Both the position numbers and the translations under genes were made by a program. A stretch of DNA of 64,000 nt, taken from assembly GCA_002478885.1 (NCBI GenBank), contig DLKC01000105.1:89680-153679 (forward strand), read 5' to 3'. Under the pieces are notes generated by a model that made no database searches, had not been told where the DNA came from, and saw only the letters and a list, made by a program, of their open reading frames with translations. Positions within the stretch are counted from its first letter, which is position 1, and each line of letters opens with the position of its first letter. Positions 1 to 7,777 of this stretch are shown here, piece by piece. Origin of the DNA: Chitinophagaceae bacterium UBA7600 (lineage in GTDB: Bacteria > Bacteroidota > Bacteroidia > Chitinophagales > Chitinophagaceae).

Positions 1-1
1 A

Positions 2-232
2 TACATATGGCATGAGCAAATAAAGAAATACAATGTAACAGGTTACCACTTATTTGCAGGTGGGCAGCAATATGAGCAGCTTTATAAAGAGTCGACAAAC
101 GACAGCATGATACTGATGCCACACTACCTGATCCTTGACAAAAACGGAAATGTGGCAGAAGCCAATGCGAAGCAGCCAAGTGATGGAGATTCCCTGTATG
201 CGCAATTAAGTAAATACCTGGAACAGCATTAA
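2..232 (+). CDS. C-terminal end of a thioredoxin-like (TlpA/ResA-type) protein, partial
   Basis: This is the last 76 codons of an open frame that enters from the left edge and ends at TAA 230-232. The readable part contains HYLILDKNGNVAEANAKQPS, the beta-hairpin with a DKNG turn that follows the cis-Pro in TlpA/ResA-type thioredoxin domains of Bacteroidota, and it ends in an amphipathic helix (LYAQLSKYLEQH). The CxxC active site would lie upstream of the window and cannot be checked. Such proteins are normally exported thiol-disulfide oxidoreductases. The family call rests only on this C-terminal pattern. Confidence 0.6.
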   Translation, partial: YIWHEQIKKYNVTGYHLFAGGQQYEQLYKESTNDSMILMPHYLILDKNGNVAEANAKQPSDGDSLYAQLSKYLEQH

Positions 233-443
233 AGGTGGCTATCTATGCAGCATCAGTACTTCTCATTGGCTTTGTTTACCTGCGATTGACGTTTTGCCGA
301 AGTGCGGCATAAGCTGCCATGCATTAAACATCATTCACAGCTTTGGTTTGGCAGACCATGGATTGTTGGTGATTGGTGCTCAACTTCAATTGTGGACGTT
401 ATAGCAATGGTAGGAACACCTGAACAAGCATAAAAAATACAAC
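233..443. other. Spacer between the thioredoxin-like gene and the tube-protein gene
   Basis: About 210 bases with no convincing frame. It contains a short GC-rich stretch at 296-324 (TGCCGAAGTGCGGCATAAGC and following) that resembles in outline the small palindrome found inside a repeat arm near 13.3 kb. The similarity is partial and may be chance. Confidence 0.3.
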
Positions 444-908
444 ATGTCAATAAACAGCGAAAATTCAGAAGCTTCCCGGTGGCCTTTACCAAAATTCAGG
501 TTTGAGGTTGATCTTGGCATTGCATTAAAGGTGCCTTTCCAGGAAGTATCGGGTATGGATGCAGAAAACGGCGTAATTGAATACCGGAAAGCCAATAGCC
601 CGCTTTTCGCGTCCGAAAAAATGCCGGGTATTAAAAAGTATGGTAACGTTACGATGAAAAGAGGGGTGTTTGTAAACGATAATACTTTTTGGGATTGGCA
701 CACTCAAATTAAAATGAATTCGATTGAAAAAAGAACGATTTTGATCCGGTTGTTAGATGAAGACGGTAAAGTAGCGATGCAATGGACATTGGTGAATGCC
801 TGGCCTACAAAAATAAGCAGCACAGATCTGCGATCGGACGGGAATGAAGTAGCTGTTGATACCCTTGAAATTGCACATGAGCAGTTAACTATATCAAATG
901 GGGAATAG
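444..908 (+). CDS. Contractile-tail tube protein, T4 gp19 family
   Basis: A 154-residue protein whose N-terminal pattern, PLPKFRFEVDLG followed by FQEVSGMDAENGVIEYR, is that of the phage tail tube family (T4 gp19-like, TIGR02241-type) used in phage tails and in extracellular contractile injection systems. The segment NVTMKRGVFVNDNTFWDW also fits: the family has a conserved LKRG strand followed by a W-rich helix. In such systems the protein forms hexameric rings of the inner tube. No sheath, baseplate, spike or ATPase gene follows. The next open frames on this strand are short and unrecognisable, and the next clear genes run the other way. It is therefore an orphan, a remnant, or a repurposed tube protein. 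Start chosen at the first ATG; a signal peptide is absent. Confidence 0.8.
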   Translation: MSINSENSEASRWPLPKFRFEVDLGIALKVPFQEVSGMDAENGVIEYRKANSPLFASEKMPGIKKYGNVTMKRGVFVNDNTFWDWHTQIKMNSIEKRTILIRLLDEDGKVAMQWTLVNAWPTKISSTDLRSDGNEVAVDTLEIAHEQLTISNGE

Positions 909-1078
909 CAGAGGAGGCGGATGTGAGATGAATGGTGCAAATACCGGATGCCTACTATGCAAACACAGGTGCCCGAACGGAGTCGTTTCGGGGTTTGGCT
1001 TTTGTCGGTTTTTGATCGATCGCCCTAACCTTGCACCTGTATTACTGTGGTTTTGGAGGTGGATCTCCGCGCGGGACA
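909..1078. other. Spacer with only short, unsupported frames
   Basis: Several overlapping short frames cross this interval on both strands, up to 77 codons, but none has a recognisable domain and they contradict each other. A short frame starting at 933 gives 27 codons. I see no reason to call a gene here; it may be the decayed continuation of a tail-protein cluster. Confidence 0.3.
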
Positions 1079-1321
1079 TTATTCAACCTGCACCAAAGAG
1101 CGAATTTCAATTTTTGCTTCTTTCGAAGTAATAAAATTTCTTATTTCAACCAATTCTTTTTGCAGTTGCTTTATCCGGTTTTCCCGCATTTTAATATCTT
1201 CTTCATTGAGTTGAGACAGAATTTTAGCTTCGTGAAATTTAATTTTTACCTCGACCATTTTAGTGAGAATGTCAATTGCATCGCCGGCAGAAAATTGACC
1301 TTGTATCAGTTGTAGATTCAT
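1079..1321 (-). CDS. Small conserved-looking protein, paralog of the next gene
   Basis: An 80-residue protein if started at the ATG at 1321 (MNLQLIQGQFSAGDA); an upstream ATG at 1354 would add 11 residues. It is related to the product at 1381-1659: both begin LIxGxFSxxxA, carry a KIxFH motif near residue 25, have a charged coiled-coil-like middle (RIKxLxK), and end with an alternating hydrophobic strand and a terminal Glu. I do not recognise the family. It has no signal peptide and no membrane segment, so it is probably a soluble cytoplasmic protein. The two genes are 59 bases apart on the same strand and probably co-transcribed. Confidence 0.7.
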   Translation of the reverse strand: MNLQLIQGQFSAGDAIDILTKMVEVKIKFHEAKILSQLNEEDIKMRENRIKQLQKELVEIRNFITSKEAKIEIRSLVQVE

Positions 1322-1380
1322 GAATTTGTTTTTAATTATCTTATTGGTGAACACGTTTGCTTTTTATACCTGATTGCGGC

Positions 1381-1659
1381 TTACTCAATAACTGTGATCT
1401 CTATATTGCCATCGATTTTTAATTGCTTACCTTTTTTGTCTGCCGCTTCAACTATTTTTTTTATTGACCCCTGTACTTTTTTCAGGGCTTTTATCCTTCT
1501 TTGAGAATTTGGCTTATCCTTTCCAAACCTTTCGTTGCTGCTGAAATTTTCCATTGAATGAAAATGGATTTTACTGCTAATAAGACCAAAAAGAACTTCA
1601 GAAGCCCCGGATGGGGAGAATGTGCCATGAATTAATTTAAAACTGTGGCTTTTATTCAT
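1381..1659 (-). CDS. Small conserved-looking protein, paralog of the preceding gene
   Basis: A 92-residue protein with the same layout as its neighbour: N-terminal FKLIHGTFSPSGA, the KIHFHSMENFSSNERFG segment, a Lys/Arg-rich helix with RIKALKK, and a C-terminal beta strand (LKIDGNIEITVIE). The sequence lacks Cys and signal peptides. The family looks familiar from flavobacterial-type genomes but I know of no function. It starts 12 bases from the stop of icd on the same strand, so it could be read as the distal part of an icd transcript, or be the first of a two-gene unit. Confidence 0.72.
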   Translation of the reverse strand: MNKSHSFKLIHGTFSPSGASEVLFGLISSKIHFHSMENFSSNERFGKDKPNSQRRIKALKKVQGSIKKIVEAADKKGKQLKIDGNIEITVIE

Positions 1660-1671
1660 TTTATTAAGTTT

Positions 1672-3117
1672 TTATTGTCCCTGTCCAAGTGAAAAAGCTG
1701 GTATGCCATCAAAAGCGTAGAGGTTTTCTGTTTTAATGGTATCAATGTTTTTATCAATTGCTTTTTGTAACAGTTCAACAATTTGCTGCCTGGTTATCGT
1801 TGATCCGATTACAGGCTTGAACCTGCAACGCCAATGGTCGGTACAAAACGTTTCCGGAAAACCATCGGGATATACTTTTATGCCCCGGTTGGTTATCATC
1901 GTTAATTTTAATTCACCGGTATTAAGCTGTTCCACTTGTTTTGCCAGTTCATTGGGAGTTATCCCGGCACAATGCACAAATACATCCACGCCCACCAATT
2001 CTTTTAACTGTGGCTTCCTGGGTTTATATTTTGGGAGGTTTAGTGTTTTGCCATTTGCATAATGTACTTCTTTTAGTGCAGCAGGCTTTTTTCCAAGGTT
2101 ATCAATTACCGCTTTGGCAAATTCCTTTGTACCTGATTTTTGCTTGCTTGTACCCTCTTTATAAATGTCGTAGGTGTGTATTCCATCTTCAATTGTTTTA
2201 AGCCAGGCATTCTGAATCTTTTCAGCCACATCATTTTGCCCGATATGATTTAACATCATTACAGCACCTTGCAGAAGCCCGGATGGGTTTGCAGCATTTT
2301 GCCCTGCCCTGCGCGGGGCTGAACCATGTATGGCTTCGAACATGGCACACTCTTCCCCAATATTTGCCGAACCGGCCAAACCGACCGAGCCTGTGATTTG
2401 TGCGGCCACATCAGAAAGTACATCTCCGTATAAATTTGGCATTACAATTACATCAAATGCTTCGGGTGTATCAGCCATTTTAGCGGCACCGATGTCAATA
2501 ATCCAATGTTCATTTTCTATTTCGGGATATTCTTTCGCGATTTCATCAAACACTTTGTGAAACAAGCCATCTGTTTGTTTCATGATATTGTCTTTTGTAA
2601 AGCAGGTCACTTTTTTTCTACCGTATTGTTTGGCGTATTCAAAAGCATACCGCACAATTTTTTCGCAACCCGGCCGGCTGATCAATTTTAAACACTGCAC
2701 CACTTCGTCTGTTTGCTGATGTTCAATCCCGGCATAGAGGTCTTCCTCGTTTTCTCTTATGATCACGATGTCCATTACGGGGTGCTTGGTTTGTACAAAC
2801 GGATGCAAACTCGTGCATGGCCGTACATTGGCATACAGGCCCAAAAATTTTCGTGTGGTAACATTCAAACTTTTATAACCACCGCCCTGTGGAGTGGTAA
2901 TGGGTGCTTTTAAGAAAACCTTGTTTCTCCTTATAATGTCCCAGGCTTCTTTGGCAATACCGGCGGTGTTACCGGCCAGGTAAACCTTTTCCCCTACTTC
3001 AACTTCTTCTACTTCAATAGCAGCACCTGCTGCAAAAAGGATATCAAGTGTGGCATCCATAATTTCCGGGCCGATACCGTCGCCTTTGGCTACCGTTATT
3101 TTTTTCTTTTCTGTCAT
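1672..3117 (-). CDS. icd: NADP-dependent isocitrate dehydrogenase
   Basis: A 481-residue cytoplasmic enzyme that oxidatively decarboxylates isocitrate to 2-oxoglutarate in the TCA cycle. The N-terminal GDGIGPEIM (residues 12-20), the substrate-binding stretch SLNVTTRKFLGLYANVRP near residue 85, ENEEDLYAGIEH near 125, NLYGDVLSD near 230 and EAIHGSAPRRAGQ near 265 are the standard landmarks of the isocitrate/isopropylmalate dehydrogenase fold. The extra C-terminal domain of about 140 residues, with ETFCTDHWRCRF, is characteristic of the long Thermus-type isocitrate dehydrogenases and separates it from isopropylmalate dehydrogenase. It is divergent from a LysR-type regulator, with an inverted repeat between them, which suggests control by that regulator (inference). 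Confidence 0.93.
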   Translation of the reverse strand: MTEKKKITVAKGDGIGPEIMDATLDILFAAGAAIEVEEVEVGEKVYLAGNTAGIAKEAWDIIRRNKVFLKAPITTPQGGGYKSLNVTTRKFLGLYANVRPCTSLHPFVQTKHPVMDIVIIRENEEDLYAGIEHQQTDEVVQCLKLISRPGCEKIVRYAFEYAKQYGRKKVTCFTKDNIMKQTDGLFHKVFDEIAKEYPEIENEHWIIDIGAAKMADTPEAFDVIVMPNLYGDVLSDVAAQITGSVGLAGSANIGEECAMFEAIHGSAPRRAGQNAANPSGLLQGAVMMLNHIGQNDVAEKIQNAWLKTIEDGIHTYDIYKEGTSKQKSGTKEFAKAVIDNLGKKPAALKEVHYANGKTLNLPKYKPRKPQLKELVGVDVFVHCAGITPNELAKQVEQLNTGELKLTMITNRGIKVYPDGFPETFCTDHWRCRFKPVIGSTITRQQIVELLQKAIDKNIDTIKTENLYAFDGIPAFSLGQGQ

Positions 3118-3140
3118 GCTGTTTTTTTATACCGCAAATG

Positions 3141-3156
3141 TGATCATTCGAGATCA
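3141..3156. promoter_or_regulatory. Inverted repeat between icd and lysR, candidate operator
   Basis: TGATC-N6-GATCA, a perfect 5-bp dyad in the 83-bp divergent spacer. On the minus strand a CACATTTG box, one mismatch from TAnnTTTG, lies immediately downstream and could be the icd -7 element. LysR regulators usually bind dyads next to the promoter they share, so this is the natural candidate site. Confidence 0.45.
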
Positions 3157-3200
3157 TAAATATTCATTTAACTTTACAATGATTAACATAAAATATATTT

Positions 3201-4133
3201 ATGGATTATACGATCAACCAATTGAGAATTTACCTGAAGATCACGCAGACACAGAGCGTAACCAAAGCATCAGAGGAATTACATTTGACCCAACCGGCAG
3301 TATCTATACAGCTTAAAAATTTTCAAAGCCAGTTTGATATTCCACTGACAGAAGTCATTGGAAGAAAATTGTTCATTACTGATTTTGGTAAGGAAATAGC
3401 TGTGGCTGCCGAAAAGATTTTAAATGAAGTATCTGCTATTAACTATAAAACCCTTGCTTACAAAGGCCAGCTTGCCGGAAACCTGAAAATATCGGTTGTA
3501 TCAACCGGGAAATATATTATACCGTATTTTCTTTCCGGCTTTTTAAAACAGCATGAAGACATTGCGTTGCAACTGGATGTAACCAACAAATCGCAAGTGG
3601 TTAAAAGCTTAGAAAATAATGAAGTTGACTTTTCGTTAGTGTCTGTTATACCAACGCATTTAAAATTAGCCAAGCTGGAACTGATGCAGAACCAACTTTA
3701 CTTAGTGGGCAATAGAGACACAAGATTTAAAGATAAAATGTACGACAAAAAAATATTCGAGCAGATACCGCTCATTTACCGGGAGGCGGGTTCGGGAACA
3801 AGACATGTGATGGAGCAATTTATTTTAAAAAACAAGCTGCCCGTTAAAAAGAAAATGGAACTCACTTCCAATGAAGCCGTAAAGCAGGCGGTAATCGCAG
3901 GGATGGGTTTTTCGATCATGCCATTAATTGGCATTAAGAATGAATTGAACAATGGCGAACTTCAAATTATACCGGTAAAAGGATTTCCGGTGAAATCAGT
4001 CTGGAACCTGATCTGGCTGAAAGGAAAAGGTTTTTCCCTGGTTGCCAATGCTTTTTTAAGCTATTTGAAAACGGAGAAGCAAAATATCATTAGAGAAAAA
4101 TTTAACTGGTTTGAAATGTATGTTGCGAAATAG
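3201..4133 (+). CDS. LysR-type transcriptional regulator
   Basis: A 310-residue protein with an N-terminal winged helix-turn-helix (residues 1-60) containing SVTKASEELHLTQPAVSIQL, the hallmark recognition helix of LysR regulators, followed by a linker helix and a two-lobed periplasmic-binding-like effector domain (about 90-295). The effector part has LKISVVSTGKYIIPYFLSGF and MELTSNEAVKQAVIAGMGFS, and the latter is the typical second-lobe motif of the CysB/CbbR-like branch. It is divergent from icd and may sense a carbon or nitrogen metabolite, but the effector cannot be read from the sequence. The start ATG at 3201 gives the normal LysR N-terminus. Confidence 0.92.
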   Translation: MDYTINQLRIYLKITQTQSVTKASEELHLTQPAVSIQLKNFQSQFDIPLTEVIGRKLFITDFGKEIAVAAEKILNEVSAINYKTLAYKGQLAGNLKISVVSTGKYIIPYFLSGFLKQHEDIALQLDVTNKSQVVKSLENNEVDFSLVSVIPTHLKLAKLELMQNQLYLVGNRDTRFKDKMYDKKIFEQIPLIYREAGSGTRHVMEQFILKNKLPVKKKMELTSNEAVKQAVIAGMGFSIMPLIGIKNELNNGELQIIPVKGFPVKSVWNLIWLKGKGFSLVANAFLSYLKTEKQNIIREKFNWFEMYVAK

Positions 4134-4546
4134 TTTACCCCCAAATAGGCTAATAATTTCGCTGCAGTGAATGGGGAGCGGCGGGATATGGTACGTGAGA
4201 CGTGAGAGTGGAAATGTGAATAGTGGATTTAGCTACGAATTTTATTTGATCACATGAAAACAGAAACCTGAACCGAGCGTGGCAACAGGCGATGCCATGA
4301 AATACAACTGCCGGTAAAACAAATTATAAATACCTATAGCTGATTGCCCGGAGATGATTTTTATCGACCGGATTTATTTTACCATCAACCTGCGACCTCA
4401 CTGAATTAAAGCCATCTAATTTATCGCTTGATAGTTACGTTACCAGTAATAAAATCCGGTTAACAAAAGTCTTACCCACTCACCAACAACATGTACCTTT
4501 AAAACATAATCGAAATCAGCATTGAAACAGAAGCCGCGATGCACAA
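4134..4546. other. 413-bp spacer with purine-rich repeat and a diverged duplicate of the 6.3 kb spacer
   Basis: No gene seen. Near 4193-4206 there is a direct repeat ACGTGAGACGTGAGA in a G/A-rich stretch. At 4277-4316 lies a decayed copy of the dispersed intergenic repeat (GGCAACAGGCGATGCC then TGCCGG). From about 4255 to the start of the next gene the sequence resembles 6272-6574, with blocks such as CTCACTGAATTAAA against CTCACCGAATTAAA and CACTCACCAACAACATGTA against CACTCAACAACAAAATGTA in the same order. Confidence 0.5.
4277..4316 (+). repeat. Decayed copy of the dispersed intergenic repeat
   Basis: Carries GGCAACAGGCGATGCC and a TGCCGG end, the outer half of the repeat arm, but the core corresponding to GAGTGCGACGCAAC is not intact. 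Called only by comparison with the better copies. Confidence 0.35.
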
Positions 4547-5068
4547 ATGAAAACATTTTTAAAATTATATTTTATCCTGGCCATTTTGACATCTTGCAAC
4601 AGGACAGTGCCATGTAACAACTCAGCAATTATTCCGGTTTTCATTGGCTTTTCTTCTCATGATTTTGACACAGTCATTTTGCGACAATTCGAAAAAGGAG
4701 GCAATTTTTCTCAACTTGTTTCCTCATATACTTTTATAAAAAATGGTGTTGACTCAAATAGATTTTACACATTTTCAGACACTACGATCATAGACTTTGA
4801 TACAGTGTGTTGTGCTCAAAATAATTTAATGCCGGATAATGATTGGCAACTGATCCTTCCGCATAAAAAAGATACTATTTCGATTTCCGCCATAGAAAGC
4901 CCTAAAACAGAAGTCAGTTGCTGGAAATGCATTTGTACTAATCCTATAAACTCAATTATACAAAATGGACAAAAAATCATTCCGACTTTATATCAATATC
5001 GCCGCTATTTCAATGTAGATGGCTATGTCAATTATACTAAAAGCGGTTACGCGACATTTATTAAATAA
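4547..5068 (+). CDS. Hypothetical lipoprotein
   Basis: A 173-residue protein with a short hydrophobic leader and the lipobox LTSC, so Cys17 would be lipidated. The mature part has no domain I recognise. It contains six further Cys residues, including CC and CWKC, which hints at disulfide bonds. It reads YVNYTKSGYATFIK at the end. The gene is visibly more AT-rich than the sugar-utilisation genes downstream and stands alone between long spacers, consistent with an acquired accessory gene (inference). Confidence 0.7.
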   Translation: MKTFLKLYFILAILTSCNRTVPCNNSAIIPVFIGFSSHDFDTVILRQFEKGGNFSQLVSSYTFIKNGVDSNRFYTFSDTTIIDFDTVCCAQNNLMPDNDWQLILPHKKDTISISAIESPKTEVSCWKCICTNPINSIIQNGQKIIPTLYQYRRYFNVDGYVNYTKSGYATFIK

Positions 5069-5208
5069 TAAAATTAGCCACGGCAAACAATTAACTTCAG
5101 CTGCAAAGCAACGAAGTGCCTGATCGCCTGGGTTGATAACCATCGAATGCGCACAACTGCGGCCAATGCATTACCGCTGGCTGCCATATTCAACCGACAT
5201 CACAGCAG

Positions 5209-6255
5209 ATGAAAAGACTTTTTTCGACATTAATATTGTTAGCATTTTCTACAATTACTTTCGGACAATCAAATAGTTCATTTGCCGACAGTATTCGTGT
5301 AAAATATAAAATCCCTGAACTGGCATACGCTGTTGTTTCGCCAGACAACATTTTGGAAATTCAAACCCTCGGAGTTCAACGGGTAAACTCCAACTTTAAG
5401 GCCAACAGCAACGATAAATTTCGAATAGGCTCTATCACAAAAACCATTACAAGTTATATTTCAGCCGTTTTGGTAAAACAAGGAAAAATAAAATGGGACA
5501 CGAAATTTTTCGACTTATACCCGGAACTAAAAACCCAAAGCAACCTGGCTTATTATGATTTGACGTTGCAGGATTTTTTGACATTTAGAGCAAATCTTAT
5601 TAAATGGTCTTATGGCAATATCACACCGACAGAAAAAGAAATCAAAGGAAGCAATCAGCAACAGCGATATGAATTTGTATCCTGGATTTTACAACAAAAT
5701 CCAGTAACAGAAAAGCAAACAACATATTGGTCAAACCCAGGTTATGTAGCGGCTGGGCTTATGCTGGAAAAGGCAACCGGAAAAGCGTATGAAACTTTAG
5801 TTGAAGAATTAGGAATTGAATTAGGAATAAATTTAGGTTTTGGGCAGCCTAATCTTATCGACAAAAATCAACCATGGGGGCATGATACAAACCTAAAACC
5901 GGAAAAACCAAATTTAAATTACAAACTCAATTGGCTTTCATCAGCAGGGAACATAAATGTAAGTTTACCTGACTTTTGCAAATTTATTCAATTACAACTT
6001 CAGGGGCTTTCAGGAAAATCAACAATATTTACAAAAGAAGAATTTGAATATTTTCATTTTGGATTACCTGAATTTGCATTTGGCTGGAAATGGTTTGTGG
6101 ACGAAAAATCCAATTTTAAATACTCCTTCCATGATGGAAACCCCGGAACATTTTTGACAAGAGTACTTATCTGTAAAGACACCGGCAAGGCATTTGTTAT
6201 TTTCTCAAATGTGCAATCAGATGAAAGCCGAAGAAGGGCTAAAGATATTAATTGA
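5209..6255 (+). CDS. Exported serine hydrolase, beta-lactamase/DD-peptidase fold
   Basis: A 348-residue protein with a Sec signal peptide ending near SITFGQ (about residue 20). It has the beta-lactamase-family class C layout: the nucleophile motif S75-I-T-K78 in FRIGSITKTIT, a second motif at 173-176 (YWSN) where most relatives read YSN, and the third motif H308-D-G310 in YSFHDGNPGTF. The family includes D-aminopeptidases, esterases and penicillin-binding proteins; class C-like members of this size in Bacteroidota are usually peptidases or esterases, not resistance enzymes. The replacement of the second-motif Tyr by Trp (or a one-residue shift) is unusual and may affect catalysis. It is somewhat AT-rich and monocistronic. 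Confidence 0.82.
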   Translation: MKRLFSTLILLAFSTITFGQSNSSFADSIRVKYKIPELAYAVVSPDNILEIQTLGVQRVNSNFKANSNDKFRIGSITKTITSYISAVLVKQGKIKWDTKFFDLYPELKTQSNLAYYDLTLQDFLTFRANLIKWSYGNITPTEKEIKGSNQQQRYEFVSWILQQNPVTEKQTTYWSNPGYVAAGLMLEKATGKAYETLVEELGIELGINLGFGQPNLIDKNQPWGHDTNLKPEKPNLNYKLNWLSSAGNINVSLPDFCKFIQLQLQGLSGKSTIFTKEEFEYFHFGLPEFAFGWKWFVDEKSNFKYSFHDGNPGTFLTRVLICKDTGKAFVIFSNVQSDESRRRAKDIN

Positions 6256-6574
6256 CGAACTAAAAAAACTATATGGCAGCTAATTGTCCCGCGCTGAGCG
6301 AGGACCATGAAACAAGACTGTCGGGAACCATAAAATATAGCCCGGAAAACTAATTGACAGGGAGTGGATTCCTGTTCTGCCTGCTAATTTATCAATCGGC
6401 TATTGATCTCACCGAATTAAAATCATTTATAGCGTGCCCGTGGTAAATACCACATAGGTACCAGAAAATTCAAACATTAAAAGCCGGCTGCACACTCAAC
6501 AACAAAATGTAACTTCAATTGTAAATAAAATCAATTCGGTTATTCAATCGAATGACTATTTAAACCGACAATCA
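6256..6574. other. 319-bp spacer, diverged duplicate of the 4.3 kb spacer
   Basis: No gene seen. The order of short conserved blocks matches 4255-4546: an AGCG-GG...CCATGAAA segment, a CCCGG, a CTCACCGAATTAAA block, then CACTCAACAACAAAATGTA a little before the next start. The divergence is large and gaps are needed. This could be a duplicated promoter or untranslated leader. Confidence 0.45.
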
Positions 6575-6775
6575 ATGAACAATCGACGCAAGTTACCCCG
6601 CATTTTGTTCGTGCTTACTTTTTTTGGGATCATGAACCTTTTAGCAATGCTAAGCAGCCCATCGTGGGCGAATATGCGAGGGGTAGATATTGTGCGCCTC
6701 ATCGGCACCGGTATGTGTTTTGGAGCTGCACTCGTTTCTTTTGTGTTATATTTTCGAGACCGCCGCTCATCCTGA
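6575..6775 (+). CDS. Small two-helix membrane protein
   Basis: A 66-residue protein with a basic N-terminus (MNNRRKLPR), a hydrophobic helix (about 10-30), a short polar loop, a second hydrophobic helix (about 42-58) and a basic tail RDRRSS, that is, an inner-membrane hairpin with both ends in the cytoplasm by the positive-inside rule. No family is recognised. It is supported by the well-formed topology and by the conserved upstream blocks shared with the gene at 4547; a chance frame cannot be excluded. Confidence 0.5.
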   Translation: MNNRRKLPRILFVLTFFGIMNLLAMLSSPSWANMRGVDIVRLIGTGMCFGAALVSFVLYFRDRRSS

Positions 6776-7093
6776 AAACCAGGTATCCATCGCAATAGTG
6801 TATTCACCATTGTTGTCACAATCAACCGTGCAAGCTGCCTTGTAAAGAAGCAATGACGCTATATATGCAACAAAAATTCAGGAAACATTCGGGGCATTTC
6901 AAGTAAAATAGCATGAAGTAGAAATTGTATGGAAAGACAACAAGCAGCAAATAAGAATGGGAAAGTGCAGTAATGATCGCTTTTGCTTAACCTGCGGTTC
7001 GGCAAAGTGCGGGCTGAACGGAACGCTATGACCGCAGTTCGATGTGAACGTTGTGTGTGGTGTTTATGCAACGTTTCCAAATTTAAAACTGTC
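6776..7093. other. 318-bp spacer containing a GC-rich hairpin
   Basis: No gene is supported here. The frame that reads through it into the lipoprotein at 7094 has no signal peptide if started upstream. At 6992-7037 there are 7-bp inverted arms (CTGCGGT and ACCGCAG) enclosing a second, smaller dyad (GTTCGGC with GCTGAAC), giving a bulged hairpin about 100 bp before the next start. Confidence 0.35.
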
Positions 7094-7612
7094 ATGAAGA
7101 CAAACGTTGTTATGCGACCATTACTTTTCATTGTGGCAGTAGCTATGATCTGTGTTTCATGCAAAAAAGACACTGCAAATGCAGGAGAGACTATAGAGAT
7201 TTACCTGTTTAAGTCATACCAAACCGTAACAGCAAAATGCCAGGTGGATCCTTCTCTTTCTGTTCTGCAAGACAGCCCTACCATAAAAAATCAAGATATT
7301 TTAGCGTATTCCCCAACTGAATACACGTTTAAGCTCACAGAATCTGCTATTCAGCAGGTAAAAGTGCTCAGCGACAGGACACCGTTTGCAGTGACAGTTG
7401 ACAAGCAAGTTATCTATTATGGCTTTTTCAAACCAAGTATTTCCAGTTCGTCGTGTGAACAATCAATTACTATGGACGTAGCCTGGACGGCAGGCAATGA
7501 AATCCTTTTAAGACTTGGTTATCCGGGACAGTTGGAAGGCGTCACAATTGAAGACAAACGGAATGACCCTAAATTAATAGCGACACTGAAAAAGCAGGGT
7601 AAACTCCAATAG
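7094..7612 (+). CDS. Hypothetical lipoprotein
   Basis: A 172-residue protein when started at the ATG at 7094; an ATG at 7112 is also possible. The leader RPLLFIVAVAMICVSC ends in a lipobox (CVSC) followed by KKD, so it is probably lipid-anchored. The mature domain, about 150 residues, is rich in beta strands and has no recognised family. The open frame continues upstream to 6983, but that extension is Arg/Cys-rich, disrupts the signal peptide and covers a hairpin, so the later start is preferred. Confidence 0.7.
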   Translation: MKTNVVMRPLLFIVAVAMICVSCKKDTANAGETIEIYLFKSYQTVTAKCQVDPSLSVLQDSPTIKNQDILAYSPTEYTFKLTESAIQQVKVLSDRTPFAVTVDKQVIYYGFFKPSISSSSCEQSITMDVAWTAGNEILLRLGYPGQLEGVTIEDKRNDPKLIATLKKQGKLQ

Positions 7613-7777
7613 AAACCCGGCAGGCAAGAGGTTGGGGGCCATCGCAAGACCTTGAACAAAACATCGCTTCACTGATCAATTTAAGGGAACTATCGCCGCT
7701 TAATTTCTTGCGCAATTTTGACACTGCCAGGGACTTTAAGGTTAGCATGCAGTGCCATGGTTAACGGACATACCGAT

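Noticed and set aside
296..324. Copy of the 22-bp insert seen at 13.3 kb
   Set aside because: Shares CGAAGTGC and a GGC-TA-GC outline but needs several gaps; not strong enough to call.
898..1131. 77-codon frame overlapping the tube-protein end
   Set aside because: No domain, no conserved pattern, and overlapping frames on both strands; overlaps the end of the minus-strand gene at 1079.
5209..6255. Antibiotic-resistance beta-lactamase
   Set aside because: The fold is shared with many esterases and peptidases, the second motif is altered and no resistance context is seen.
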